A DNA stretch of 21,426 nucleotides from Propionibacteriaceae bacterium (lineage in GTDB: Bacteria; Actinomycetota; Actinomycetes; Propionibacteriales; Propionibacteriaceae): positions 1-21,426 of the forward strand of contig JAIRRM010000081.1 in NCBI GenBank assembly GCA_031255975.1, given 5' to 3'. Below, piece after piece: positions 14,440 through 21,426 of the stretch. The translations under genes and the position numbers were made by a program. Under the pieces are notes generated by a model. The model had not been told where the DNA came from and did no database searches. It saw only the letters and a program-made list of their open reading frames with translations. Every line of letters begins with the position of its first letter. Position 1 is the first letter of the stretch.

Positions 14440-15767
14440 TGCCGATGGAGTGGCTTGCGACGAGTGCCGGGGTACTGGCGCTTTGGTGTCTGCTCGGCAG
14501 TGGGGCCCGTCCGCCGTATTCGCGATTGAACGCTGCCGTGACGGCTGGGGGCGGTTCCGGTTCCGGTTCCGATCTCGGGGCCGTCAGCTCCGTTGCGAAC
14601 GGCGTTGCTGTGATTGGCGGAGTGAAACCGCGCGATTACACCGGCTGGCTGCTGGGGTTAGGCGCGTTGGTGACCTTCTTGGCATTACCGAGTGGCGGGC
14701 TTTGGGTGGCGTGTGCCGCCGTGGTGGCTGGCGTTGCCCGGTGGCTGTTGCGCCATGCGGCGCACCAGCGCCATCGCCTAGCCGCCAGAGATCAGGTGGT
14801 GCGCGGTTGTGGTGTGCTGGCCGGGCAGTTGGCCATCGGCGAGTTGCCCACCACGGCCATCAAGGTGGCGGCGACCGAAACCGAGTTGCTTGCCCCGGTA
14901 GCCGCCGCGGTTGACGTGGGCGGTGACCCGGTGACGGCCTTCCGGCTGGTGGCATCCGGGCCCGGATGCGAAGCCCTGACGCAGTTGGCCGACGGCTGGC
15001 AGGTGTGCGCCCGTACCGGGATGCCACTCAGCGAGACGGTGCAAGCCGTGGTGGCGAATGTGGAACGCGAAGTTGAACGGGAGGCGACGCGGGAAGCGGA
15101 GTTGGCATCCGCACGCACCACTGGCCGGATGTTGGCCGTGTTGCCACTGGTGGGGTTTCTGATGGGCTACGCCGTAGCCGCCGACCCATTGGCGTTCATA
15201 ACCGGCAGTGTTTTTGGGCAGTTCTGCCTTTTCGGTGCCTGCTGTCTGGCTGGTGCCGGTTTGATCTGGACGGAACGGCTCAGTGACCCGAGGCGAACGG
15301 TCGGAAGTTCGGCTGCCGGGCAAGCGAACGCTGAGCGAACTGGGTTCGCTCCCACGCTGGAGTTGCTGGCCGCCGTGGTACGTTCCGGGGCACCACTGCG
15401 GGCGGCGACCGCCACCGTAGCGGCGGTGGTATCCGGGCCGGTGGGGCAGCGGTTACGAGAGATACGCGCGCTCACCGACATCGGCCTTGGTGACGCGGAG
15501 GCTTGGCGTTCGCTGCGGGACAACCCGTTATGGTCAGAGGTGGCGCGGCAGATCGCCCACGGTGCCGACTCTGGTGCCGGCCTCGACCTGGTGCTGCGGC
15601 GAGCCGCGTCACGGCAACGTGACCGCGTGGCCGCCGAGTTGTTGGTGCAGGCACGACGAGTTGGGGCCAAATCGGCACTACCGTTGGTGACCTGTTATCT
15701 GCCCGCGTTCATGTTGGTGGGCGTACTGCCGATCATCGGCTCACTGGCCTCCGAGTACTTTGGCTGA
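14436..15767 (+). CDS. TadB-TadC fusion, Tad pilus inner-membrane platform protein
   Basis: This 443-aa protein carries two T2SSF-type platform halves in one frame. Residues about 65-285 correspond to TadB: membrane helices about 69-103, the cytoplasmic QLAIGELPTTAIKVAA segment, and helices about 232-280. Residues about 308-443 correspond to TadC: TLELLAAVVRSGAPL, a GADSGAGLDLVLRRAA region, and ARRVGAKSALPLVTCYLPAF before the last helix. Actinobacterial tad loci normally encode these as two genes. The linker (about 286-306) is Ser/Ala-rich and hydrophilic. The gene starts at GTG 14436 (4-bp overlap with the tadA stop) or ATG 14439. No stop codon or frameshift signature is seen at the junction. 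Confidence 0.82.
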   Translation: MMPMEWLATSAGVLALWCLLGSGARPPYSRLNAAVTAGGGSGSGSDLGAVSSVANGVAVIGGVKPRDYTGWLLGLGALVTFLALPSGGLWVACAAVVAGVARWLLRHAAHQRHRLAARDQVVRGCGVLAGQLAIGELPTTAIKVAATETELLAPVAAAVDVGGDPVTAFRLVASGPGCEALTQLADGWQVCARTGMPLSETVQAVVANVEREVEREATREAELASARTTGRMLAVLPLVGFLMGYAVAADPLAFITGSVFGQFCLFGACCLAGAGLIWTERLSDPRRTVGSSAAGQANAERTGFAPTLELLAAVVRSGAPLRAATATVAAVVSGPVGQRLREIRALTDIGLGDAEAWRSLRDNPLWSEVARQIAHGADSGAGLDLVLRRAASRQRDRVAAELLVQARRVGAKSALPLVTCYLPAFMLVGVLPIIGSLASEYFG

Positions 15768-15784
15768 TCGGTGGATGGCTAGCC

Positions 15785-15820
15785 TGTGGATAACCCAGAA
15801 AATGCCCGAAGTTATCCACA
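15785..15820 (+). promoter_or_regulatory. Second pair of perfect DnaA-box sequences, upstream of the pilin genes
   Basis: TGTGGATAA at 15785-15793 (box on the minus strand) and TTATCCACA at 15812-15820 form an inverted pair. The proximal box is 22 bp before the TGGCC block at the first tad promoter (start to start) and 23 bp here. Confidence 0.65.
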
Positions 15821-15834
15821 TTTGCCAAATTGAT

Positions 15835-15864
15835 TGGCCGGTTTGGCCGAAATCTGACTAGAGA
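15835..15864 (+). promoter_or_regulatory. tad promoter P2 (TGGCCGGTTTGG block and TAGAGA -10)
   Basis: The block at 15835-15846 and TAGAGACAGG (-10 at 15859-15864) match the promoter in front of ssd with the same 24-bp offset. Predicted transcription start is about 15870, at the GTG of a 12-codon mini-ORF. It would let the pilin genes be made independently of the assembly genes. Confidence 0.6.
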
Positions 15865-15868
15865 CAGG

Positions 15869-15907
15869 GTGACCCGCACGGGCGCAGGGTGCGTCGAGTC
15901 GGGCTAG
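15869..15907 (+). CDS. Putative leaderless 12-residue leader ORF before the pilin gene
   Basis: GTG 15869 sits at the predicted transcript start and opens VTRTGAGCVESG, ending in TAG at 15905-15907. The stop codon overlaps the TAGGAG ribosome binding site of the Flp pilin gene. Translation of the mini-ORF would end on that site and could couple or gate pilin synthesis. It may equally be chance. Confidence 0.25.
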   Translation: MTRTGAGCVESG

Positions 15908-15915
15908 GAGAAGAA

Positions 15916-16149
15916 ATGTCTATCATCAAGGCTCACTTGAGCGAACTGGTGCCTACCTGTTTCGGGTGGGTGCGACCACTGCGGCGACGTTGCGAGCGGG
16001 GCATGGCCACCGCCGAATACGCGGTCGGCATTCTGGCCGCCGTAGCGTTGGCGCTGGTGCTGCTCAAGGTGTTCAAGGCCGATGGGTTCCTGACCATGAT
16101 TACTCAGGTAATCGGCAAGATTTTCTCGACCATCCTCGGGCTGTTCTGA
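15916..16149 (+). CDS. Flp-type pilin (DUF4244 family), major Tad pilin candidate
   Basis: In this 77-aa protein a basic leader ending RRRCERG is followed by MATAEYAVG and a hydrophobic helix (about 35-51), then a short tail with a second hydrophobic stretch. The junction fits a type IV prepilin peptidase site, G29/M30, with the conserved glutamate at +5 (E34). MATAEYAVG is the hallmark of DUF4244 (Rv3656c-like) proteins in actinobacterial tad clusters. Mature pilin of about 48 residues fits Flp pilins. The ATG at 15916 has the ribosome binding site AGGAGAAG; an in-frame start at 15889 is rejected because it lies upstream of that site. No prepilin peptidase gene is in the window. Confidence 0.88.
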   Translation: MSIIKAHLSELVPTCFGWVRPLRRRCERGMATAEYAVGILAAVALALVLLKVFKADGFLTMITQVIGKIFSTILGLF

Positions 16150-16150
16150 C

Positions 16151-16537
16151 ATGGCCGTACAGGCGATGCGGCCTGCTCGGTTGGGAGTTGGCGTGACCCG
16201 CCGCTCCCAGCCGGGCAACCGGGGCATGACGACGATGGAACTAGCCGTCGGGTTGCTGACGGCCTCACTGCTGGCCGCCATCCTGGCATGGGGAGTCTCG
16301 CTGGTTATCAGCTACACCCGCTGCGCTGACACTGCGACGGCGGCGGCGAGATACGCGGCCATCGGTGATGATCGCAAAGTGGAGCAGGTGCGGCAGAGCG
16401 CGCCGGCAGGAGCCAGCGTGCAGGTGTTCGACCGGGGTAACACCGTGGAGGCGGTGGTGACCGTTGACGAATGGTTCGGCGTGATCGGCCCCATTCATCT
16501 GGTGGGCACCGCGACCCAACTTAAGGAGCCCAGATGA
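16151..16537 (+). CDS. TadE-like minor pilin
   Basis: In this 128-aa protein a basic N-terminus ends NRG, followed by MTTMELAVG, a prepilin-type site with E at +5, and one helix (about 27-52). The extracytoplasmic domain contains TAAARYAAIGDD, the typical TadE region, corresponding to the Rv3655c-like 'TadE family minor pilin'. It would be a minor pilus component or assembly factor. ATG 16151 follows the pilin stop by 1 nt but has a poor ribosome binding site. GTG 16193 with GGGAG 6 nt upstream is a credible start, giving 114 residues and a shorter leader. The stop overlaps the next start (ATGA). Confidence 0.82.
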   Translation: MAVQAMRPARLGVGVTRRSQPGNRGMTTMELAVGLLTASLLAAILAWGVSLVISYTRCADTATAAARYAAIGDDRKVEQVRQSAPAGASVQVFDRGNTVEAVVTVDEWFGVIGPIHLVGTATQLKEPR

Positions 16538-16998
16538 AGTGGGGTCGGTCTTGGAAGTCGCCGGGGTGTTCCGATCAGGTGGAGGCAAGATACCGGCAAA
16601 CGCGGGGAAACCACCGCCGGAAACCGGAAGCAGGTGCGGTGCAACGCGACCAACGCGGCTCTGGCACCGTACTCACCGCCACCGTGATGCTGGTGCTGGT
16701 GCTGGCCGCCGCCGTGGCGTTCACATTGGCGAGTTGGGCGGCGTGCCTGCATCGGGCAAGTAACGCCGCCGATCTGGCGGCGCTGGCTGGGGCCGCAGCC
16801 CACCAGGCCGGACATTCGGCGTGCGCGCAGGCTAACGGCAGCGCCACCGCCAACCACGCCGTAATCACCGGGTGCCAAGTTCAGAGCAACAGCGTCGATT
16901 TCTTGGTACGGGTGAGCGTCTCGGTGCCGCTTCGGCCCCAGTTGCCGTTCGGCCCGGCGACCGTTTCCGTCACCTCACAAGCGGGTGCTGTCGGGTAA
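16534..16998 (+). CDS. TadE/TadG-like protein of the 'helicase/secretion neighbourhood' type
   Basis: In this 154-aa protein a long basic leader (1-40) ends QRGSGTVLT and is followed by a membrane helix (about 44-66) and the sequence HRASNAADLAALAGAAAHQAG, strongly conserved in the Rv3654c-like TadE-like family that ends these clusters. The C-terminal part (about 95-154) has a cysteine pair, C97 and C114, and beta-strand-like repeats. The E+5 of pilins is missing, so prepilin processing is doubtful. ATG 16534 overlaps the upstream stop, with AAGGAG 6 nt before it. It is the last gene of the tad operon, and I see no clear terminator in the following 112 bp. Confidence 0.82.
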   Translation: MKWGRSWKSPGCSDQVEARYRQTRGNHRRKPEAGAVQRDQRGSGTVLTATVMLVLVLAAAVAFTLASWAACLHRASNAADLAALAGAAAHQAGHSACAQANGSATANHAVITGCQVQSNSVDFLVRVSVSVPLRPQLPFGPATVSVTSQAGAVG

Positions 16999-17047
16999 TG
17001 TCAGCGACAATCAGCCGCTATGGCGGTAACGTCTAATTCCATTCGAT

Positions 17048-17053
17048 TTGACA
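17048..17053 (+). promoter_or_regulatory. Possible -35 of the topA promoter
   Basis: TTGACA is a perfect -35 match in the 112-bp gap before topA, but no TAnnnT hexamer sits 16-19 bp downstream, so the promoter is uncertain. Confidence 0.2.
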
Positions 17054-17079
17054 ATGGGTTCAGACTAGGAGTTTGAGTG

Positions 17080-17106
17080 ATGTCGCCGGAGAGCCGACGC
17101 AGATAG
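17080..17106 (+). CDS. Putative 8-residue upstream ORF before topA
   Basis: ATG 17080 has a strong AGGAG ribosome binding site (17067-17071, 8 nt spacing) and encodes MSPESRRR followed by TAG, ending 4 nt before the GTG of topA. topA itself lacks a good ribosome binding site. Translational coupling through this uORF would explain how topA is initiated; three consecutive Arg codons (CGA CGC AGA) stand out. Confidence 0.35.
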   Translation: MSPESRRR

Positions 17107-17110
17107 GTAA

Positions 17111-19957
17111 GTGGGGAAAGTGGCAACCAACAGCGGAAAAAGGACACTGGTGATCGTTGAATCACCGGCAAAGGCGAGCAAAATCGCGGGGTATCTCGGC
17201 AAGGGCTACACCGTCGAGGCCAGTGTTGGTCATGTGCGCGACCTGCCCACCAAACCATCGGAGGTACCCGCGAAGTACAAGGACGCCGAGCAGTTGGTTG
17301 TCGGGGTACGGGGTGACTTCTCCCCCATCTACGTGGTGACTCCCACCAAGAAGGCCACCATCAAGAAGCTGAAAGACGAGTTGGCGAAATCCGACGAACT
17401 GCTGCTCGCCACCGACGAAGACCGCGAAGGAGAGGCGATTTCCTGGCATCTGCTGGAGGAGTTGAAGCCGCGGGTGCCCACCAAGCGCATGGTGTTCCAT
17501 GAGATCACCTCCAAGGCCATTCAGGAGGCGGTCTCCAAACCGCGAGACCTTGACCTCGATCTGGTGGAAGCCCAGGAGACCCGCCGTATCCTCGACCGGC
17601 TATTCGGTTACGACCTGTCGCCGGTGTTGTGGCGCAAGGTGGCCACCGGGCTTTCCGCCGGGCGGGTGCAGTCCGTCGCCGTACGTCTCATCGTTGATCG
17701 AGAGCGGGAGCGCATCGCGTTCGTCCCCGCCGACTACTCCGGCATCACCGCCCAGCTGGCGAGCGCGGACGGCGACTTCAAGGCAAAACTCAACTCCATC
17801 GCCGAGCGTCGGGTGGCCGTCGGTGGCGACTTTGACGCCAAAGGCAACCTGAAGGGGGCCGCCGTCCGGCTCACCGCTGCCGCCGCCGCCAAATTGGTAC
17901 CGCTGCTGCAAGCCGCCGATTGGAAGGTGGCGCGTGTCGAATCCCGTCCAAAGACATGGCGACCATCCGCGCCGTTCCGCACCACCACCTTGCAGCAGGA
18001 GGCCGGACGCAAGCTAGGTTTCACCACCGACCGCACCATGCGGGTTGCGCAACGGTTGTACGAGGGCGGCCTCATCACCTATATGCGTACCGACTCCGTT
18101 GCTCTTTCACAGCAGGCGCTCGCGGCGGCCCGTACCCAAATCACGCAGTTGTACGGCCCCAGTTATCTCCCAGCCACCACTCGCGTATATGACGGCAAGG
18201 TGAAGAACGCGCAGGAGGCTCACGAAGCCATCCGCCCCGCCGGAGAGAGTTTCACCTTGCCAGAGCATACTGGGCTAAGCGGTGACGAACTACGGCTGTA
18301 CGAGTTGATCTGGAAGCGCACTATTGCGTCGCAGATGATGGACGCCAAGGGTGAAAGCGTCTCGGTGGCCATCGACGCGACCCTGGAGCAACCCACCGAG
18401 GTGGCCGGCTTCGGTCTCAGCGACACCGCGCGGTTCAACGCCTCTGGTGAAACGGTGACGTTCCCCGGTTATCGCAGGGTGTACATCGACTCGGTGGTGC
18501 GCCCCAACGGCGAGGATGACGACACCACCGACACCACCGCCATGTTGCCCGGTCTCCAGGAGGGTCAAGCGCTCGCCGCGAGAAGCGTCACCGCCGAAGA
18601 TCACACCACCAAGCCTCCAGCGCGTTACACCGAACCGACCCTGGTGGCGAAACTGGAAGATCTGGAGATTGGCCGTCCGTCTACGTACGCCTCCATCATC
18701 GCCACCATCGTCAGCAAGGATTACGTTTTCCGCAAGGGCAAGGCACTGGTGCCAACCTGGACAGCTTTCGCCGTCACCGAACTGTTAGAGCGGCACTTTG
18801 GTCATCTGGTGGATTACAAGTTCACCGCCGGCCTGGAGCAACAACTCGACCAGATAGCCGATGGCGACGCCAAAGGTCTGGATGTGCTGCGCGGCTTCTA
18901 CTACGGCACCGAGTCGGATACGGCAGCGGTGAACAAAGCGGCGAAGATCACCGGGCTGAAGCCGCTCACCACCGCGCTGGGCGACATCGACGCGCGGGCG
19001 CTTTCCACCTTCCCGATTCCAGGTAGCGATCTGGTGGTGCGGGTTGGCAAGTACGGCACCTACCTTGAGGCCGCAGATGGACGCCGCGGCAACGTACCCG
19101 CGGACATGGCTCCCGACGAGCTGACCGCCGCAGTGGCTTATGGACTACTCGGCAACGGCGGTTCCCAGGGGAGGGTACTCGGTGAGAACCCCGCCACCGG
19201 CAGGCAGGTGGTGGCCAAAGTGGGGCGCTACGGGCCATACGTCACCGAGGTGGAGCCGGAGGATGGCACCGCCGAGGTAGCTGAGGTTGCGGCTGCCGCG
19301 ACGAGCGCCGCCGCACCAAACGACGCGACAACGCAAACCGCCGCATCCAAGGCGAAGGGTGGCCGTACCTCCAAGGCATCCAAGCCAGCAAAACCGAAAC
19401 TACCCACCGCCGCACTGCTGAAGTCGATGGACATCGACAACATCACTCTGGACGACGCCCTCAAACTGCTGAGCCTGCCCCGCACCCTCGGGTTGGCCCC
19501 AGACGGCGAAGCGGTCGTCGCCGCCAACGGGCCGTACAGCCCCTATGTGAAAAAGGGCGGCGAATATCGCTCATTGGCCAGCGAGGATGAGTTGTTCACC
19601 GTCACGCTGGAACAGGCGCTGGAACTACTGGCGTTGCCAAAGGCCCAAGCCCGTGCGGTCGCGGCAGGGCGCAGTGCCGCCGCCGCCCGCGAGTTGGGGC
19701 TAGACCCGGAGACCGGCAAGAAGGTGGTCGTAAAGGATGGCCGTTACGGGCCGTACGTCACCGATGGCGAGACCAACGCGACGCTGCCGCGCGGGGTTGA
19801 TCCCGCCACCGTTGAGTTGGCACGGGCGGCAGAACTGCTCGCCGAAAAGCGCGCCAAGGGGCCCGCGCCGAAACGGGGGCGCGCCGCAGGTCGGGCTGGC
19901 GGTGGCCGTAGCGGAACCAGCGGGAGCCGCTCGGGGACGTCTAGAGGTAGGGGCTGA
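17111..19957 (+). CDS. topA: DNA topoisomerase I (type IA)
   Basis: This 948-aa enzyme relaxes negative supercoils through a 5'-phosphotyrosine intermediate. The TOPRIM domain has E17 in VIVESPAKA and the metal triad in TDEDREGE (D102, D104, E106). The catalytic tyrosine is Y324 in LITYMRTDS, with R326 next to it. The C-terminal third holds Toprim_C-type repeats (for example RVGKYGTYLEA, KVGRYGPYVTEVE, ANGPYSPYVKKGG, KDGRYGPYVTDGE) instead of zinc fingers, and ends in a Gly/Arg/Ser/Lys-rich basic tail, as usual for actinobacteria. GTG 17111 is used; GTG 17120 is a close alternative. The stop overlaps tmk (TGATGA). Confidence 0.97.
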   Translation: MGKVATNSGKRTLVIVESPAKASKIAGYLGKGYTVEASVGHVRDLPTKPSEVPAKYKDAEQLVVGVRGDFSPIYVVTPTKKATIKKLKDELAKSDELLLATDEDREGEAISWHLLEELKPRVPTKRMVFHEITSKAIQEAVSKPRDLDLDLVEAQETRRILDRLFGYDLSPVLWRKVATGLSAGRVQSVAVRLIVDRERERIAFVPADYSGITAQLASADGDFKAKLNSIAERRVAVGGDFDAKGNLKGAAVRLTAAAAAKLVPLLQAADWKVARVESRPKTWRPSAPFRTTTLQQEAGRKLGFTTDRTMRVAQRLYEGGLITYMRTDSVALSQQALAAARTQITQLYGPSYLPATTRVYDGKVKNAQEAHEAIRPAGESFTLPEHTGLSGDELRLYELIWKRTIASQMMDAKGESVSVAIDATLEQPTEVAGFGLSDTARFNASGETVTFPGYRRVYIDSVVRPNGEDDDTTDTTAMLPGLQEGQALAARSVTAEDHTTKPPARYTEPTLVAKLEDLEIGRPSTYASIIATIVSKDYVFRKGKALVPTWTAFAVTELLERHFGHLVDYKFTAGLEQQLDQIADGDAKGLDVLRGFYYGTESDTAAVNKAAKITGLKPLTTALGDIDARALSTFPIPGSDLVVRVGKYGTYLEAADGRRGNVPADMAPDELTAAVAYGLLGNGGSQGRVLGENPATGRQVVAKVGRYGPYVTEVEPEDGTAEVAEVAAAATSAAAPNDATTQTAASKAKGGRTSKASKPAKPKLPTAALLKSMDIDNITLDDALKLLSLPRTLGLAPDGEAVVAANGPYSPYVKKGGEYRSLASEDELFTVTLEQALELLALPKAQARAVAAGRSAAAARELGLDPETGKKVVVKDGRYGPYVTDGETNATLPRGVDPATVELARAAELLAEKRAKGPAPKRGRAAGRAGGGRSGTSGSRSGTSRGRG

Positions 19958-20610
19958 TGAGCGAGCGCAGTGGGCATTTCATTGTTTTCGAGGGCGGGGA
20001 TTCCGTAGGGAAATCGACGCAGGTGCGCTGGCTCACGGCGAGCCTGGAACAGGCTGGTGTGGCCCATTTCATCACCTTCGAGCCGGGGGCCACTTGGCTA
20101 GGCGGCCACCTACGGAAACTGGTGCTTGACCCAGAGTCGGGCGATATTTGCCCCCACGCCGAAGCGCTACTTTACCTGGCTGACAAGGCGCAACATGTGG
20201 CTGAGTTGATCTTGCCAGCGTTGGCCGAAGGCAAGGTGGTGGTCTCCGACCGCTACGTGGATTCCGTCATCGCCTACCAGGGCAGCGGGCGCGAACTCGA
20301 CCCGCAGCGAGTGGATGAGGTGGCCCGCTGGGCCACCGGCGGTTTACGTCCTGATCTCACCGTACTGCTTGACGCCGACCCCGACGACGCCGTCGCCACT
20401 CTGGCCGACAAAGATCGTTTAGAGGGGGCGGGCATCGAACTGCATCGGCGCGCCCGGCAGGCGTTCTTGCGCATCGCCGCCGCCGACCCCGAGCGTTACC
20501 TCATCATCAACGCCCGATTGCCCCGGGAGACAATCGCCGCTGAAGTGCGTGACCGGTTGGCCACGCTTGGCCTGAAACTGTCACCGCCATCTGCAATGCT
20601 TTCATTGTGA
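19957..20610 (+). CDS. tmk: Thymidylate kinase
   Basis: This 217-aa enzyme phosphorylates dTMP to dTDP with ATP. The P-loop is FEGGDSVGKST (11-21), with SV in place of the usual GA/GS. The DR(Y/F) motif is SDRYVDSVIAYQG (97-109, D98 R99 Y100). FEPGAT (41-46) stands where most family members have EPGGT. The LID segment is KDRLEGAGIELHRRARQAF. The length is normal. It is translationally coupled on both sides: its ATG overlaps the topA stop, and its stop TGA overlaps the GTG of holB. The topA-tmk-holB order is known in actinobacteria and ties nucleotide supply to replication. Confidence 0.95.
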   Translation: MSERSGHFIVFEGGDSVGKSTQVRWLTASLEQAGVAHFITFEPGATWLGGHLRKLVLDPESGDICPHAEALLYLADKAQHVAELILPALAEGKVVVSDRYVDSVIAYQGSGRELDPQRVDEVARWATGGLRPDLTVLLDADPDDAVATLADKDRLEGAGIELHRRARQAFLRIAAADPERYLIINARLPRETIAAEVRDRLATLGLKLSPPSAMLSL

Positions 20611-21426
20611 CCATCGCCAACACCACCCCCAGCGCGCCCCTCGTCGAAGGGGTGGCTGCAACGTGGGCTGATGCCGATAGCGCGCAAAACGTCCTCACCG
20701 GCGTGTGGGCAGATTTGGTGGGTCAAAGCCGCGCCGTCGCGGTGCTGCGACGCGCCGTGGCCGAAGCGCCTGCGAGGGGAGACGGAGCAAACGCGGGAAC
20801 GAACGGCGTACCCGCAGAGATGGGCAGAACACCCACCGAAGTGAGGGGTGTGCCTGCGGAAGTGAGCGGAACACCCACCGGAGCGAAAAGTATGCCTGCG
20901 GGGGTAGGCAGAACACCCACCGGGGTAGACGGCGCACCCGCAGAGATCGGCGAAATACCCACCGGAGTAGACGGCGCACCCACTGAGATGGGCAGAATAC
21001 CCGTAGAACCGAACGGAACACGTACAGGGGTAAACGCGGCTCCTTCAGGAGCAGGAAAAGCATCTCCAGGGGTCGCGCCGTCACAGCCGCCCACCCAGCG
21101 GTCGCACGCCATGACACACGCCTGGCTCATCACCGGCCCGCCTGGCTCGGGGCGCTCTACCACCGCCAAAGCATTCGCGGCGGCGTTGCAGTGTCCGCAG
21201 GGAGGCTGTGGGGTATGCCAAGAGTGCCGCACTGCGTTGGCTGGGTCGCACCCAGACGTCACCCTGGTACGCACCGAAAAGCTATCCATCGGGGTAGACC
21301 AAATCCGCGAACTGGTACGTCGTTCCGCGATGACCCCCACCAGTCGGAAATGGCAGGTGCTCGTCATCGAAGACGCCGACCGCATCACCCACTACGGTGC
21401 CAACGCTCTCTTGAACAGTATCGAGG
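20607..21426 (+). CDS. holB: DNA polymerase III delta' subunit, 5' part, with an inserted heptapeptide repeat
   Basis: 273 codons are visible before the window ends. VWADLVGQSRAVAVLRRAV (33-51) is the first helix of the clamp-loader AAA+ domain. HAWLITGPPGSGRST (171-185) carries the P-loop, CPQGGCGVCQEC (196-207) the zinc-binding cysteines, VLVIEDADRI (251-260) Walker B, and ALLNSIE follows. In ordinary delta' the first helix and the P-loop are separated by a short link. Here about 105 residues intervene, 91 of them a 7-residue repeat (67-157). The GTG at 20607 overlaps the tmk stop by 4 bp; GTG 20703 would be a shorter start. Delta' helps load the beta clamp. Confidence 0.88.
   Translation, partial: MTIANTTPSAPLVEGVAATWADADSAQNVLTGVWADLVGQSRAVAVLRRAVAEAPARGDGANAGTNGVPAEMGRTPTEVRGVPAEVSGTPTGAKSMPAGVGRTPTGVDGAPAEIGEIPTGVDGAPTEMGRIPVEPNGTRTGVNAAPSGAGKASPGVAPSQPPTQRSHAMTHAWLITGPPGSGRSTTAKAFAAALQCPQGGCGVCQECRTALAGSHPDVTLVRTEKLSIGVDQIRELVRRSAMTPTSRKWQVLVIEDADRITHYGANALLNSIE
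20805..21077 (+). repeat. 13 tandem 21-bp units inside holB (42-bp higher-order period)
   Basis: Thirteen in-frame 21-bp units encode heptapeptides of the form x-x-P-[AT]-[EG]-[VMI]-[GD], such as GVPAEMG, RTPTEVR, GVPAEVS and RTPTGVD. Units alternate between a GGCGTACCC-like and an AGAACACCC-like start, giving a 42-bp super-period. The last three units (GTRTGVN, AAPSGAG, KASPGVA) are degenerate. The total is exactly 273 bp, so the frame is kept. Confidence 0.85.

Noticed and set aside
12065..15820. Replication origin suggested by four DnaA boxes
   Set aside because: The boxes are two pairs 3.7 kb apart inside promoters, there is no cluster or AT-rich unwinding region, and dnaA/dnaN/gyrB are absent.
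20695..21117. 140-aa minus-strand ORF with Arg/Leu/Phe heptads
   Set aside because: It is the mirror of the 21-bp repeat in holB.

Overview
This window looks like a high-GC actinomycete chromosome (Actinomycetota). The reasons are the compact actinobacterial Tad/Flp pilus locus next to topA-tmk-holB, the high G+C with G/C in third codon positions, GTG starts, and many genes whose -10 hexamer (TAnnnT) lies 6-7 nt before the start codon, as in leaderless transcripts. I cannot name the genus. The gene content would fit Propionibacteriales or Micrococcales, but that is a guess.

Layout. 1-111 is the 5' end of pgi (minus). 157-1272 is an M23 peptidase (minus) with a long, structured 5'UTR. 1624-2718 is an Old Yellow Enzyme family oxidoreductase (minus). 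2806-2891 is tRNA-Ser(GGA), followed by a perfect 17-bp terminator, an inverted copy of the tRNA 3' end and a cluster of 85/63-bp palindromic repeats. 3320-3817 is a small membrane protein (minus). About 4056-4153 is the SRP 4.5S RNA, followed by a 280-aa membrane protein (plus) that converges on a DUF885 protein (5172-6836, minus). 6927-8290 (minus) is a translationally coupled HTH + AbiEii-like nucleotidyltransferase pair, a toxin-antitoxin candidate. 8427-11118 (minus) holds a secreted beta-lactamase-like protein, a Trm11-type methyltransferase and an Act_holin-like membrane protein. 11263-12018 (minus) is a class I methyltransferase.

From 12153 everything is on the plus strand. The Tad cluster runs ssd (CpaE/TadZ-like), tadA (interrupted by an apparent -1 frameshift), a TadB-TadC fusion, a Flp pilin (DUF4244), and two TadE/G-like minor pilins. 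It has two promoters that look like copies of one regulatory module. Each carries a pair of perfect DnaA-box sequences (TTATCCACA), a conserved TGGCCGGTTTGG block and a TAGAGA -10. One drives the assembly genes and the other the pilin genes. topA, tmk and holB follow with overlapping start/stop codons. holB is cut by the window end and carries a 13-unit, 21-bp in-frame repeat between its N-terminal helix and its P-loop.

The most unusual items are the twin DnaA-box promoters of the tad locus, the heptapeptide repeat in holB, the tadA frameshift, the TadB-TadC fusion, and the repeat nest after tRNA-Ser. No computation was run; everything rests on reading the sequence and recalling protein families.
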